A DNA stretch of 64,000 nucleotides from positions 11,467,501 through 11,531,500 of the forward strand of contig NC_056755.1 of NCBI RefSeq assembly GCF_018687715.1, given 5' to 3'. Each line of letters begins with the position of its first letter. The stretch's first letter is position 1. This document shows, one piece after another, positions 55,160 to 64,000 of this stretch. The translations under genes and the position numbers were made by a program. This stretch comes from Carya illinoinensis (lineage: Eukaryota > Streptophyta > Magnoliopsida > Fagales > Juglandaceae). The notes under the pieces are model-generated. The model was given only the letters and a program-made list of their open reading frames with translations. It ran no database searches and was not told the origin of the DNA.

Positions 55160-56545
55160 TTCCTGATAAAAATCCATACGTTGTAAATGGGTCTACAAAA
55201 TTAAGCATTGTGCTGATGGTTCAATAGAAAAATACAAGGTAAGGTTAGTTGATAAGGGTTATACCCAACCAGAAAATTTGGATTATTCTGAGTCCTTCTC
55301 TCTAGTAGCTAAAATGGCTATTGTTCAAACTTTACTAGTTATTGCTGCTATCAAAGATGAGCATCTTACCTAACTTGATGTTAATAATGTAGTTTTGTAT
55401 GGGAATTTATCTAAAGAAGTGTATATGAAGTTCCCTCCTAGTTTCATGTTAAAGGGGGGTCCAGGGTTTGTAAGCTCAACAAATCTCTTTATGGTCTGAA
55501 ACAAACTTCCAACAATGGTTTTCTAAGTTCTCATCTTCTATTCTTGACTTGGGCTTTGTACAACCCAAAGCTGATTATTCTCTTTTCACCAAGTCCTCAG
55601 ATTCTTCTTTCATTGCCCTTCTTGTTTATGTTAATGATATTCTCATAGCTAGTAATGATGTGAATTCTATGGAGCACTTGAAGTCATTGCTTGATGATAA
55701 ATTCAAACTTAAGGACCTTAGCCAGATCAAATATTTTCTTGGTTTGAAAGTGGCTAGATCTCCTGCAGGTATTTCTTTATGCCAAAGAAAGTATTCTTTA
55801 GAAATCCTTCAAGATGCTAGTTTGCTTGCTTCTAAACCAGCCTCTTTTCCAATGGAGCAGATTATTAAATTAGGTAAAAAAAGAGTTTTACTCCCTAATC
55901 CAAGTATCTATCGTAGAGTTATTGGGAAACTTTTTCACCTTACATTGACTCAACCAGATCTATCTTACTCAGTGCATAGACTCAAACAGTACATGGCTTA
56001 GCCTGGGCAGCCTCATCATACAACAACTTATAGAGTTTTGCAATATATTAAGAGTACCCCTGGTCATGGTCTCTTTTTTCTAGCTACTAACTCTTTGTCC
56101 CTTAAAACCTTTGCAAATTCAAATTGTGCTTCTTGTCTTGATAGTCGTCGTTTTACCAATCGTTATTGTATTTTTTTTTTAGGATTCTTTAGTTTCCTTG
56201 AAGACCACAAAACAATCCATTGTTTCTCATTCTTCAGCAAAAGCTGAATATCGTTCAATGGCATCCACCACTTGTGAAATCAGTTGATTTCTTACCCTTC
56301 TTTCTATCTTTGGCATATCACATTCTAATTAATAGTGTTCAACTTTTTTATGATAGTAAGGATGCTTTACACATTGCTGTCAACCCTATTTTTCATGAAC
56401 GGACAAAACATATATATTGAAATAGACTACCACTTCATCCTTGACAAAATCCAAGCTGGGATCATCAAAACTTTCCATTTAGCTTGTCATCATCAACTTG
56501 TTGATGTTTTAACCAAAACCCTTGGTCACCAACAGTTTTAGAATT
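55160..56545 (+). pseudogene. Copia element 2 reverse transcriptase and RNase H
   Basis: RT begins with CKWVYKIK-like text near 55180 and runs through a stop-ridden part. The 55549-56001 stretch is open for 150 codons and holds the catalytic region as YVND (YVDD in active enzymes, so one catalytic Asp is changed), followed by LKDLSQIKYFLGLKVARS. RNase H text follows (DSKDALHIAVNP...FHERTKHI...IEIDYHF near 56345-56430), ending QLVDVLTKTLGHQQF. Confidence 0.8.
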
Positions 56546-56596
56546 TAGTCATCAAGATGTGAGTTCATTTGATGTACTCTCTATCTTGAAGGGAGG

Positions 56597-56876
56597 TATC
56601 ACATATATATTTTATAGTTTTAATACACGTGTCATGTAACTTGTAGTGATTTCATTTGTACAAGTGTTTTTCTATTATTTGTCGTATAAGTGTAGTGATG
56701 TTTATTTGTACATATCAGTATAAATAGTGCTTCTCTTATTTTCACTTGTAATTGATCATTCCGACTCTTCATTTCAGATCAATAAGATTTTTCCTTTTTC
56801 TTCTCAAACCTTCGAGACTCTTCTTCTCCCTTTAGGGTTCTGCCTCTTCAGTTACTCTAGAGTTTCGTTCGTTACA
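56597..56876 (+). repeat. 3' LTR of copia element 2
   Basis: Preceded by the polypurine tract and followed by the GTTAC duplication; same ends as the 5' LTR. Confidence 0.9.
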
Positions 56877-56881
56877 GTTAC

Positions 56882-57570
56882 AAATAAATTTCAAAGATAT
56901 TGTGTGGATGGAAGATAATAATTCATCAGTGTAAAGGTGAACCCTTTACTCGATGAGCCTTGCAAGCGATCCTTGCTTTGATGTTCAGATATGGTTGCAG
57001 TACTTCGAAAACACAGCAGAAAGAAATGGTGTAGTAGTAGCTAGTGGTCTGTGATCTTTGGGGATGTAGTAGTACGAGCGAATCCACTGCTGGGGCTTAG
57101 AATATAAACTGCAATTAATGACTTTATGAGCTAGCGTTGCTAAAAACGCATATAAAACACTGATGCTGAAGGCTGAAGCAGCAGCAATAAACAAATTAGC
57201 ACTGCAGCATCGCATCACCATGATGAGTAGAGCTGAATTATTAACTATTGGCATTATCTTTATAATATATGCACATATCATATTGGAGCTGTTCTGCTAT
57301 CACAATACCCGGCAATGTTGTTTTTTTTGTCTCTTTCATCAAAGCAGATTCTAGTGGCCACCATCATTATTCCACTAAACCTATTCACCATTTGCTGGGT
57401 TCAATATAGTTCTGTAAAGTTGTTTATATATGTAGTCCATTTTGATAAACTATCAATATTCTTGTCCCAATTTGAAGGCTACAAGTGAGTAATACAGATA
57501 CATGAACTAAATACTACATTTATTCAACACGTAACACTTTCCAAAAAGTCTATACAATAACAATAAAGAA
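56882..57570. other. No gene seen
   Basis: Intergenic sequence with short unsupported frames only. Confidence 0.4.
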
Positions 57571-57571
57571 T

Positions 57572-57736
57572 AATGATACGTATAGTCGTGGAGTGTGCAA
57601 GTATTGTGCAATCGTTTTGAAAAATAATAAGGTCTATTATTAAAAAATTATTTTTTTCATGTGAGTCTTGTATTTACTTATTTTTTTTAAAGAAATTACA
57701 CGATGCTTGCATATTCCATGATTGCAAATATCATTT
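57572..57736. mobile_element. MITE family C
   Basis: About 165 bp with long imperfect terminal inverted repeats. Left AATGATACGTATAGTCGTGG, then 'gtgtgcaagtattgtgcaat'; right in reverse AATGATATTTGCAATCATGG, then 'atatgcaagcatcgtgtaat'. Arms are about 42 bp. No coding capacity. Confidence 0.7.
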
Positions 57737-60136
57737 CTCAAAAGTAAATGTTTTAAAACCTACTAATTTTATGACGTGTCTCTCTCTCTCAATTGAAACC
57801 TTCAAATTTCACATAAAAATTTGAAAAGTGCTTAATACGAATATTTTAAACGGTTAAAAAAGGAAAATCAATCATCTTTGAGACTCTTTCTATAATATAG
57901 ATTATGGTTGAAACGTAAGCACAGGGATATTAAATATTGGGAAAAAAAATAGTAAATAAGTGATGTCATCTCTAAATTGCTTGCACATAATATAATGCTT
58001 CTCTTCAGTTCTACTTTTTTAGCCTGAAGTAAGCGACATTAGATGATGTCCAAACAAGGAGGAAGAAGAGGACATGAGATATATTCAATATTAATTACAT
58101 GCAAGGATTATATTATACACAGCAAGGATGTCGACTCTTCTAAAAAACCAGAAAAAAAGGTTACAGAATTAAAAATTTCTCATGAAACTGAAGATACTTC
58201 CAATATATATTAATTGCACAATGCAAGATAGGGGACTTTCTGCAGTACTATTCTTCATCGTAACATGGATTTCATCCAAATCCCAACTGAGAATATTATT
58301 GACATAGGATTCCAGTTTAATTGCATGGCTGCGAGTTAGGTAAACTCCATTAATCAATGTTCAGCGCCAGGAAAAAAGAAAAATAAAAATGGTCAGAATT
58401 CTGCTGTGTATGGTAGTAATTTTTACCCTTTTTTTTGTACATTCTATTGATTGATTTGTTAAAATAATTATTTTATATTAAAAGAATAAAATAGTCAATC
58501 ACATTAATAAAATATATAAAAATAATTATATATAAAAATTAATAATTTAATTATTATTTTAAATTCTAAAAGTCCTTAAAATCCCATTAATTTGAAGCAT
58601 GAATATTGGCATTTCAAATCTACCTGCAATAAAGTTCCTTAAATCCCAAATTGAAAGGCTCCCAATAAATAGAGGTAGATCTGAGGACCAATTAGTAGTG
58701 GATGGTCCCTGTGTGACAAAAAAGGATGTGAACTTTATGTGCAATCCAAGGGTCCCATATCCATACATCAACCCCATGATCTCACATCAATCAACAAAAA
58801 ACTCCAAATGAATTAAATGGCAAAGTCTATTCCAAGCTGACACTGCCACAGATTCCCCACCTCTTCTTTATTCCTCTTAAGAAAGCGAAAATTTGTAGAA
58901 CAAAGACCGAAATAAAGAGAAATTAAAAAAAAAAATTATAATATTGTTAAGCTGAAGATGATGATCGTCATTGGTAATGTTTTTTGTTTTTATTTTCAAG
59001 ACAAAGGCAGCTGTCACTAGATTTTGTAAGTACGTACAAGTTTCCAAGCTGGTTAATGATCCAGAGTTGTGAAAGCTAGGCAAAGTGTCAAAAGAAATGG
59101 CCGGTACCAATTCTCCTGATGATCTATCTGTAGTTTGGCCTACAACCACGATTGTGTGTCCTCGACCAGCTTCTAAGTGCAGGGACTATAGACATTTAAA
59201 ATGGATCTCCTTGGGTAGTTTGAAATTAAAAGGATATATCTCGTACATCAGTATGCTTGGTGCTTGGTATTGGATTTTATAGGGATATATAATTGTATCA
59301 CCCATGTACCAATGTAGTCGATCGATGCCAAGTTCTCTCGAATGGAAGAGGTTGTTCATGTCGGTGATGATATTTATGTACTTTTAGGTGAATTTGTTGG
59401 GATATTTTCATAATATTTTTCTTTATTACATGAGCGATAAAAATAGTCGTACGTGCAGATATGCTCGGTCTATTTGATTCAAGCAAATTGTTAAAAGTTG
59501 AAAATGTTACAGTGAAGTCTTGAAATGATTGTGCCAAGTTCTCTCTAAAGAACACTCACTGGAGAGGCAAGAAGCTCATAAATTACTTGGGGAACAATGG
59601 GAAGAGCTTCTATTTAACCTTCCTCTTCTTATGAGTTCAAGTTTTTAGAACAATAGATAATTTCACATATTATAAGAGCGGCAAAGGTTCTAAATTCAAA
59701 TCCTTAGACCCACTTCTTGAATGAAAATTTAACGTTTCCATCAGTTTAGCTTCAAAAAAATCTAATTGCACACACCAATAATTCTAAGATCACATTTTTG
59801 TCTATAACCCTCTAAAGTAATAGGTTATATATATGTATATACTAGTTGCTTGGGTATTATCTGGAATGATCATGTGGTGCATAGACTTCGGCATACATAT
59901 ATAATAGACATGCACGATGCACAATCAACCATATATGTCTGAAGGAAAGGGATCAAGAACAAAGAAAGGTAGTTTGTTCATGTCAATACCATCGATCTGA
60001 AAGGACCAGAGTCAGAGCTTCGCTCATTTCCATTGCCATCCACACAATACATACTTAAGCCCTTTATACAAATTTACACAGATTTATCTCTGCATTATTA
60101 AGGTGTACCGCGCTCTTTGATAATTAATTAAGGGGA

Positions 60137-60140
<4 letters not shown>
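57737..60140. other. Intergenic, no gene supported
   Basis: About 2.4 kb. Small frames near 58169-58357 (minus) and 59085-59282 (plus) have no domain and no splice support. A (TA)n-poor AT-rich block lies near 58440-58560. Confidence 0.4.

Positions 60141-60194
<54 letters not shown>
60141..60194. repeat. (GA)n microsatellite
   Basis: About 27 GA units. On the minus strand this is a pyrimidine run shortly downstream of the FLZ gene, possibly in its 3' untranslated region. Confidence 0.95.
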
Positions 60195-60293
60195 GTTAAT
60201 TAATTCGATGTCTCACTGTGCATAACTTTATAGCTCACACAGTTTCACCAATCCTTTTTTATTTTTTTTAATTTATTTTTTATTTATTTGTCT

Positions 60294-60404
60294 TTAATAA
60301 GCAGCAGCAGCAGCCACAGTTTCACTTTTACTCGACGCCTCAGTGGATGATGCCGTGGATGGCGATGCGTGGTGGCTTTTTTTTTCTTGATGCCAGGCAA
60401 CGTT
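60294..60404 (-). other. In-frame open extension beyond the FLZ stop
   Basis: Directly after the TGA the same frame stays open for 36 codons to a TAA at 60294-60296. The peptide is Ser/Thr/Ala-rich and ends SKSETVAAAAAY, like the Ser-rich 'ETVAA' tails I associate with some FLZ proteins. It includes a 9-A run (60376-60384 on the plus strand as T). Confidence 0.6.
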
Positions 60405-61510
60405 TCAGTTCTCTTTTCTCTCATCTTGCTTCATCTGTTGCTCCCTGCACTCTAAACTACAAAACGCTGTATCCCCCCTGGAATTATTATTCACCCAGAC
60501 AATCCATCATTAAAATAATGAAACCATCACGAACCATAATTATATAACTCTTGCAAAAAATTAACAACTCGATCTCAGAGACAGCGAGAGAGAGAGAGAG
60601 GACTCCAAGGAAAAACAAAACTGTAAGATTCGAGAAACGTGAGCAGCTAGCAACGGGTGATGCTATAATTGTTGGGTTTATAACAATTTGGCTAGTTTCT
60701 GGATCTGATACACATATATAATAAAGATTCCGGTCATGGAATTACTATGTGTACGTGTGTATGTGTGTGATACAATAAATGCAATTTACCGGAGTTCATA
60801 TTCTTATTTTCACAACCTACTGCACAAGATTCTCGCCTATTGCTGTTAATTTGCACGTATCATATCAGAAGAAAATATTGGACAAAGCCAAGAGAATTTT
60901 AAGTGCTGGATTGTTGAAGAAACAAACACCACAACCCTGAACACAGAAACGCCTTGACAATATCCGAACCACAACACAGATGGTTTCTTTTAAAAAACTT
61001 TAAAACCACAAACAATGCCAAAATCAAACCCAGAACGGTAGAGAACCCCGATAACGCTTGCTAAAGGAAAAAAGGAGAAGTCATTTGTCTAGTGCTTGCC
61101 TGCCTGCCTGTGAGTGAGCGTGAGACGGAGAGAAACAGAGAGAATTAGGGTCAGTACCTATACATGTAGATGTCTCGGCCAGGTGCGAGGCGTTTTTTAC
61201 AGAGGCCACATGTATGCAGAAAGTGGGCAGTCTCCATGAAATGGTCAGCAGTACCGGAGGTACTTCCAAGCTGGGTTGATCTGGGAGAGTTCACCGTCGC
61301 CAAGAAACGTTGGTCGACGTATCCTCCATTTGGAACCAAGTTCATGGTCTGAGCCACCGCCGGCGCTTCTCCAATCGCTGTTGCATGAGGATCATTTACG
61401 GGGTTTTGAAGATCAGAATCCGGAGCTTCAAAGACGCTAGGATCCACGTTGATCCCGGTCATGCTTGTTGTTCTTCTTACAGGAGGGCGTGGACGCTTCC
61501 CCAGCAACAT
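60405..61510 (-). CDS. FCS-like zinc finger (FLZ, DUF581) protein
   Basis: Two exons on the minus strand: 61510-61158 and 60477-60405, joined by a GT-AG intron of 680 bases. The frame is 141 residues. The FLZ finger spans about residues 96-137: HFLHTCGLCKKRL, GRDIYMYR, GDTAFCSLECR. Its four cysteines are C101, C104, C124 and C128, and the splice falls in the codon for R118, inside the finger. The N-terminus has a basic LGKRPRPPVRRTTS segment. Plant FLZ proteins bind the SnRK1 kinase and act in sugar and stress signalling; that role is by family. The stop TGA (60405-60407) is followed in frame by 36 open codons that resemble a family tail, so the protein may be shortened or sometimes extended. 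ATG 61510 is chosen over an upstream in-frame extension because it opens the conserved start. Confidence 0.9.
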
Positions 61511-62300
61511 CTTTTTCTCTCTTATGCACAAAGAGAGACACACACAAAGCACAGAGACGATCGAAGGGAGTGAGCTTCCGAGAGCAAGAGAGGAGTTGAT
61601 AATGGAAGGTGGGCGTGAAGATAAAGGGGATGTGAAGAGGCTGAGAGCCGATCTGAGCCGTTGCTCGCAGGCACCAAGTACAGGAAGTCCACGTCATTCT
61701 TCTGTACCTTTTTAATGCTCTTATTGTCTCTTTTTGTTTTAATAATTTTTTTCCCCCCGGTTTACTTTTCTTCCTCTTGCACACTAGTTAGAGGAGATCC
61801 AGTGTTCTGGCTTCTGATTTTAAGCCCTGCAATCTAAATTTCGATACGAGTTCAATGATTTGATGACAAGAACGAGATAAAAATCTGTTGTTTAGGCAAT
61901 TATTATACTGGTGAATGAATCTCGGATACTTAGATCATTGTCTCACTCTTTGGCAAATTTTGTCCCAATTCAACACTCATGTGAAAATCATATCTAGTAC
62001 TTTGGCAAATTCCATTATAATTAAGTTCGATAATGTTAATTATAACAATAAGTAAACCACCTTCCATGTTCAAAGTGTTCGATAAATATAGATATTAACC
62101 TCTTCTTATTAATTTAAATTGTTGTGATAAGTAATGATTTTATATAATATCAGTAGAATGAGAATAAAAATTCTGAGTTTAAATCTTGATTATATATTTT
62201 ATTTATTTAATTAAATATTCTAAATATTGTGCCCATTTATTAAATCGGAATCTAACCTATAAGTGAGAATAAATGTTAAGATAAATATAAAAGAAGTGAA
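61511..62300. other. FLZ upstream region, no other gene seen
   Basis: Should hold the FLZ leader and promoter (reading leftward). Short frames on both strands between 61310 and 61784 overlap the FLZ exon or leader and are not supported. Confidence 0.4.
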
Positions 62301-62309
62301 ATAGCTACA

Positions 62310-62460
62310 AAGCGATTTCACGAAATACAAACTTATAAATTGACGTGATTTAATATAATATTGATTTACAATTAAAATAATTTTATAATCTAATGTATCA
62401 CAATAAGTTACATCAATTTATAAATTTATTTTTATAAAATCTTGCATAGTTAAAGTATTT
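62310..62460. mobile_element. MITE copy, family A
   Basis: Diverged copy. Left TTATAAATTGACGTGATTTA and right in reverse the matching AATTGATGTAACTTA, with the AT-rich family-A core between them. Confidence 0.5.
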
Positions 62461-63180
62461 CTCTAATTATAAATATTAAAATCTGCATCTTTTCTTTACC
62501 CTATACTCCTCTACTAGATGACCAACTAGGGTGTTGGTTTTCGAAGTACTCTCCTGTAAAGCAAGTCTCATAGATCAGTCGTGATCACTTCGGGTCTAAT
62601 TACCAACTGATGGGGTTTAGTGCATGGTAAAAGATTAACAAAAATAAAATAAAAATATCTTATAGATAATGATGAAGTTAGGGTGGAGTACACAGTTTCC
62701 CAATGATGTAAGGTTTATTAATTATTTTTTCTGCTATAATAAAAAAATGCATACATATATATATTAAACTATTTTTTTTCCATTGAGATTTGGTTCATTT
62801 GTTTAGGGTACTTTTACCAATCAAGTCTTATGAATGACATCCTCCAAAACCGGAGGTTGTAGGGTTTGATTAATTGAAAGAAAGAGTACTATGGTAGGTG
62901 CAGTATAAAGATAGTGCATGTGAAAGACTAAAACCTAAGAGCCATCAAACATGGGTTGAACCTAGCTATACACACACACACACACGGTGGCCCTGCCACT
63001 GTATTTGAGTGGACACTGGTTGGACAGGCGCTCGCAGCCATGAGAAGAGCCCCAACAACACCTTTTCTCTTTAGCCAATGTCATATTATCTTTACTCCAT
63101 GCTCTGTGTCCTCTTGTCTTCCAAACTCTCGGGGCAGTTTCACGGTAAAAGAGTATCAATGGTTGTTTGAGAAATATTTT
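62461..63180. other. No gene seen
   Basis: Intergenic; a short (CA)n lies near 62969-62985. Confidence 0.4.
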
Positions 63181-63184
63181 AACT

Positions 63185-63340
63185 ATAAAATAATTATACA
63201 AAAATAATTTATAAGTCTTGATGTGGTATATCAAATTGTAAAGTTACTTTTATTATAAAATAAATCTAACGAACCTCACGTCAATTTATAAATTTAATTT
63301 TATGTAATCTTTTTATATCTGTAACATTTTAAGTATTTTT
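63185..63340. mobile_element. MITE copy, family A
   Basis: Contains the family-A core phrase AAAGTTACTTTTATTATAAA and 'aaataaatctaacgaacctc', flanked by AATTATACAAAAATAATTTA and an inverted counterpart ending GTAATCTTTTTA. Confidence 0.6.
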
Positions 63341-63734
63341 CACTGAATTTGAGAAAATTTGTATTCATTGGTGCAAACCCAATGAAAATAGCATGGTGTT
63401 TTGGCATTTCTGATTAAAAAAGTACCTCTTTCTGTCTTCTTTATCGTCTCAATTTGACACACCAACTCACATTAAAAACACCTCCATTCTTTCTCTCTTA
63501 GATTTTATTAATTTCTATTTGTTAAACTTTCTATTATCAATTGTGATAAAGTCTATAATGAATAATTGGAGAGGACATAATATATGTGGAGGTCCAAGTG
63601 GATCTAGGCCATTAGCCAGCCTCGCGGCCCATCTCAGTGAACAAGCTCTAATCCATTTCGGGAGCTCGGCCCGTTTTCAATACCGACGAGATAACCATCT
63701 GAAAGTAACATTGGATAAAAGCGGTTATCATTTG

Positions 63735-63820
63735 AATTAAAGTCTCTTTTTATTATAAAATATATTTAATAAATAATCTTAAGTCACACAAATTTATAAT
63801 TTATTTATAAAAGTTTTATT
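63735..63820. mobile_element. Partial MITE, family A
   Basis: Right half of a family-A element (CTCTTTTTATTATAAAATAT followed by 'acaaatttataatttattt'). The left half is absent or too diverged. Confidence 0.4.
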
Positions 63821-64000
63821 AGGCCTGTTCACCCGACCCGGAAAGCAACATCCCGACCCGACCCAACCCGAAAAATACAACCTTCCGATGAAGGGGGCTT
63901 CCGAACCGGTGAGCTTAACATATTAACTGAACTGGAAAATTTTGGAAATTAACCGATTAACCGGGAAAAACTCAGAAATAGAAGAAGAAGAAGGAAAGAC
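63821..64000. mobile_element. Start of a hAT-like element running off the window
   Basis: TAGGCCTGTTCACCCGACCC at 63821 resembles the common plant hAT end TAGG-CTGTTCA and is followed by repeated 'cccgacccgaccc' words. The other end is outside the window, so this is a partial call. Confidence 0.45.

Larger units (their letters stand above)
52091..56876 (+). mobile_element. Ty1/copia LTR retrotransposon with TA...CA termini, degenerate
   Basis: LTRs at 52091-52350 (260 bp) and 56597-56876 (280 bp), flanked by a perfect 5-bp duplication GTTAC (52086-52090, 56877-56881). Both LTRs begin TATCACATAT and end GTTACA. A primer-binding site resembling TGGTATCAGAG is present at 52351 as TGATATTAGACG. 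A polypurine tract GAAGGGAGG ends at 56596. The internal region reads rightward as gag, protease, integrase, RT and RNase H, with many stops, so it is not autonomous. Confidence 0.92.

Noticed and set aside
61310..61784. Frames on both strands over the FLZ leader
   Set aside because: They overlap FLZ exon 1 or its leader in other frames.

Overview
The window is plant nuclear DNA. It is AT-rich, its genes carry GT-AG introns, it has long (TA)n and (GA)n microsatellites, and most of it is derived from transposable elements. The proteins are those of a eudicot, and the repeat landscape fits a woody species. Fagales, perhaps Juglandaceae, is my guess; nothing in the sequence proves it.

Five cellular genes are well supported. 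(1) 998-4903 (+): plastid prokaryotic-type aspartate/prephenate aminotransferase (PAT), 10 exons, 482 aa, with one GC-AG intron directly after the catalytic lysine codon. (2) 5775-7228 (+): a NEN-type DEDDh exonuclease, 4 exons, 287 aa. (3) 30499-31047 (-): a short, single-exon, probably plastid J-domain protein, 182 aa. (4) 39902-43264 (+): inositol-3-phosphate synthase (MIPS), 10 exons, 510 aa, with three G-boxes upstream and an antisense LINE tail in intron 9. (5) 60405-61510 (-): an FCS-like zinc finger (FLZ) protein, 2 exons, 141 aa, ended by a TGA that is followed by 36 more open codons.

The rest is mobile DNA. From 12.9 to 15.6 kb lies a decayed Ty3/gypsy element on the minus strand, cut by a 512-bp hAT-like element with an 8-bp target duplication. 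From 15.9 to 19.1 kb lies a larger hAT-like non-autonomous element. From 19438 to 30181 lies a complete 10.7-kb CACTA (En/Spm) transposon with matching TTG target duplications. 43910-50341 is a degenerate Ty1/copia element (minus strand) carrying a tandemly duplicated foreign coding segment. 52091-56876 is a second copia element (plus strand) whose LTRs begin TA rather than TG. Several small MITE families are scattered between them.

The most interesting object is the CACTA element. Leftward it carries a transposase gene killed only by nonsense codons (no frameshift) and a six-exon TNPA-like gene that is almost intact. Rightward it carries an uninterrupted 402-aa gene of a plant transposon-associated type. 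The two directions are driven by divergent TATA promoters about 960 bp apart. A palindromic motif, CGTTCGAACG, fills both subterminal regions and also sits 8-9 bp upstream of both internal TATA boxes. This suggests that one DNA-binding protein of the element acts both at its ends and at its two promoters.
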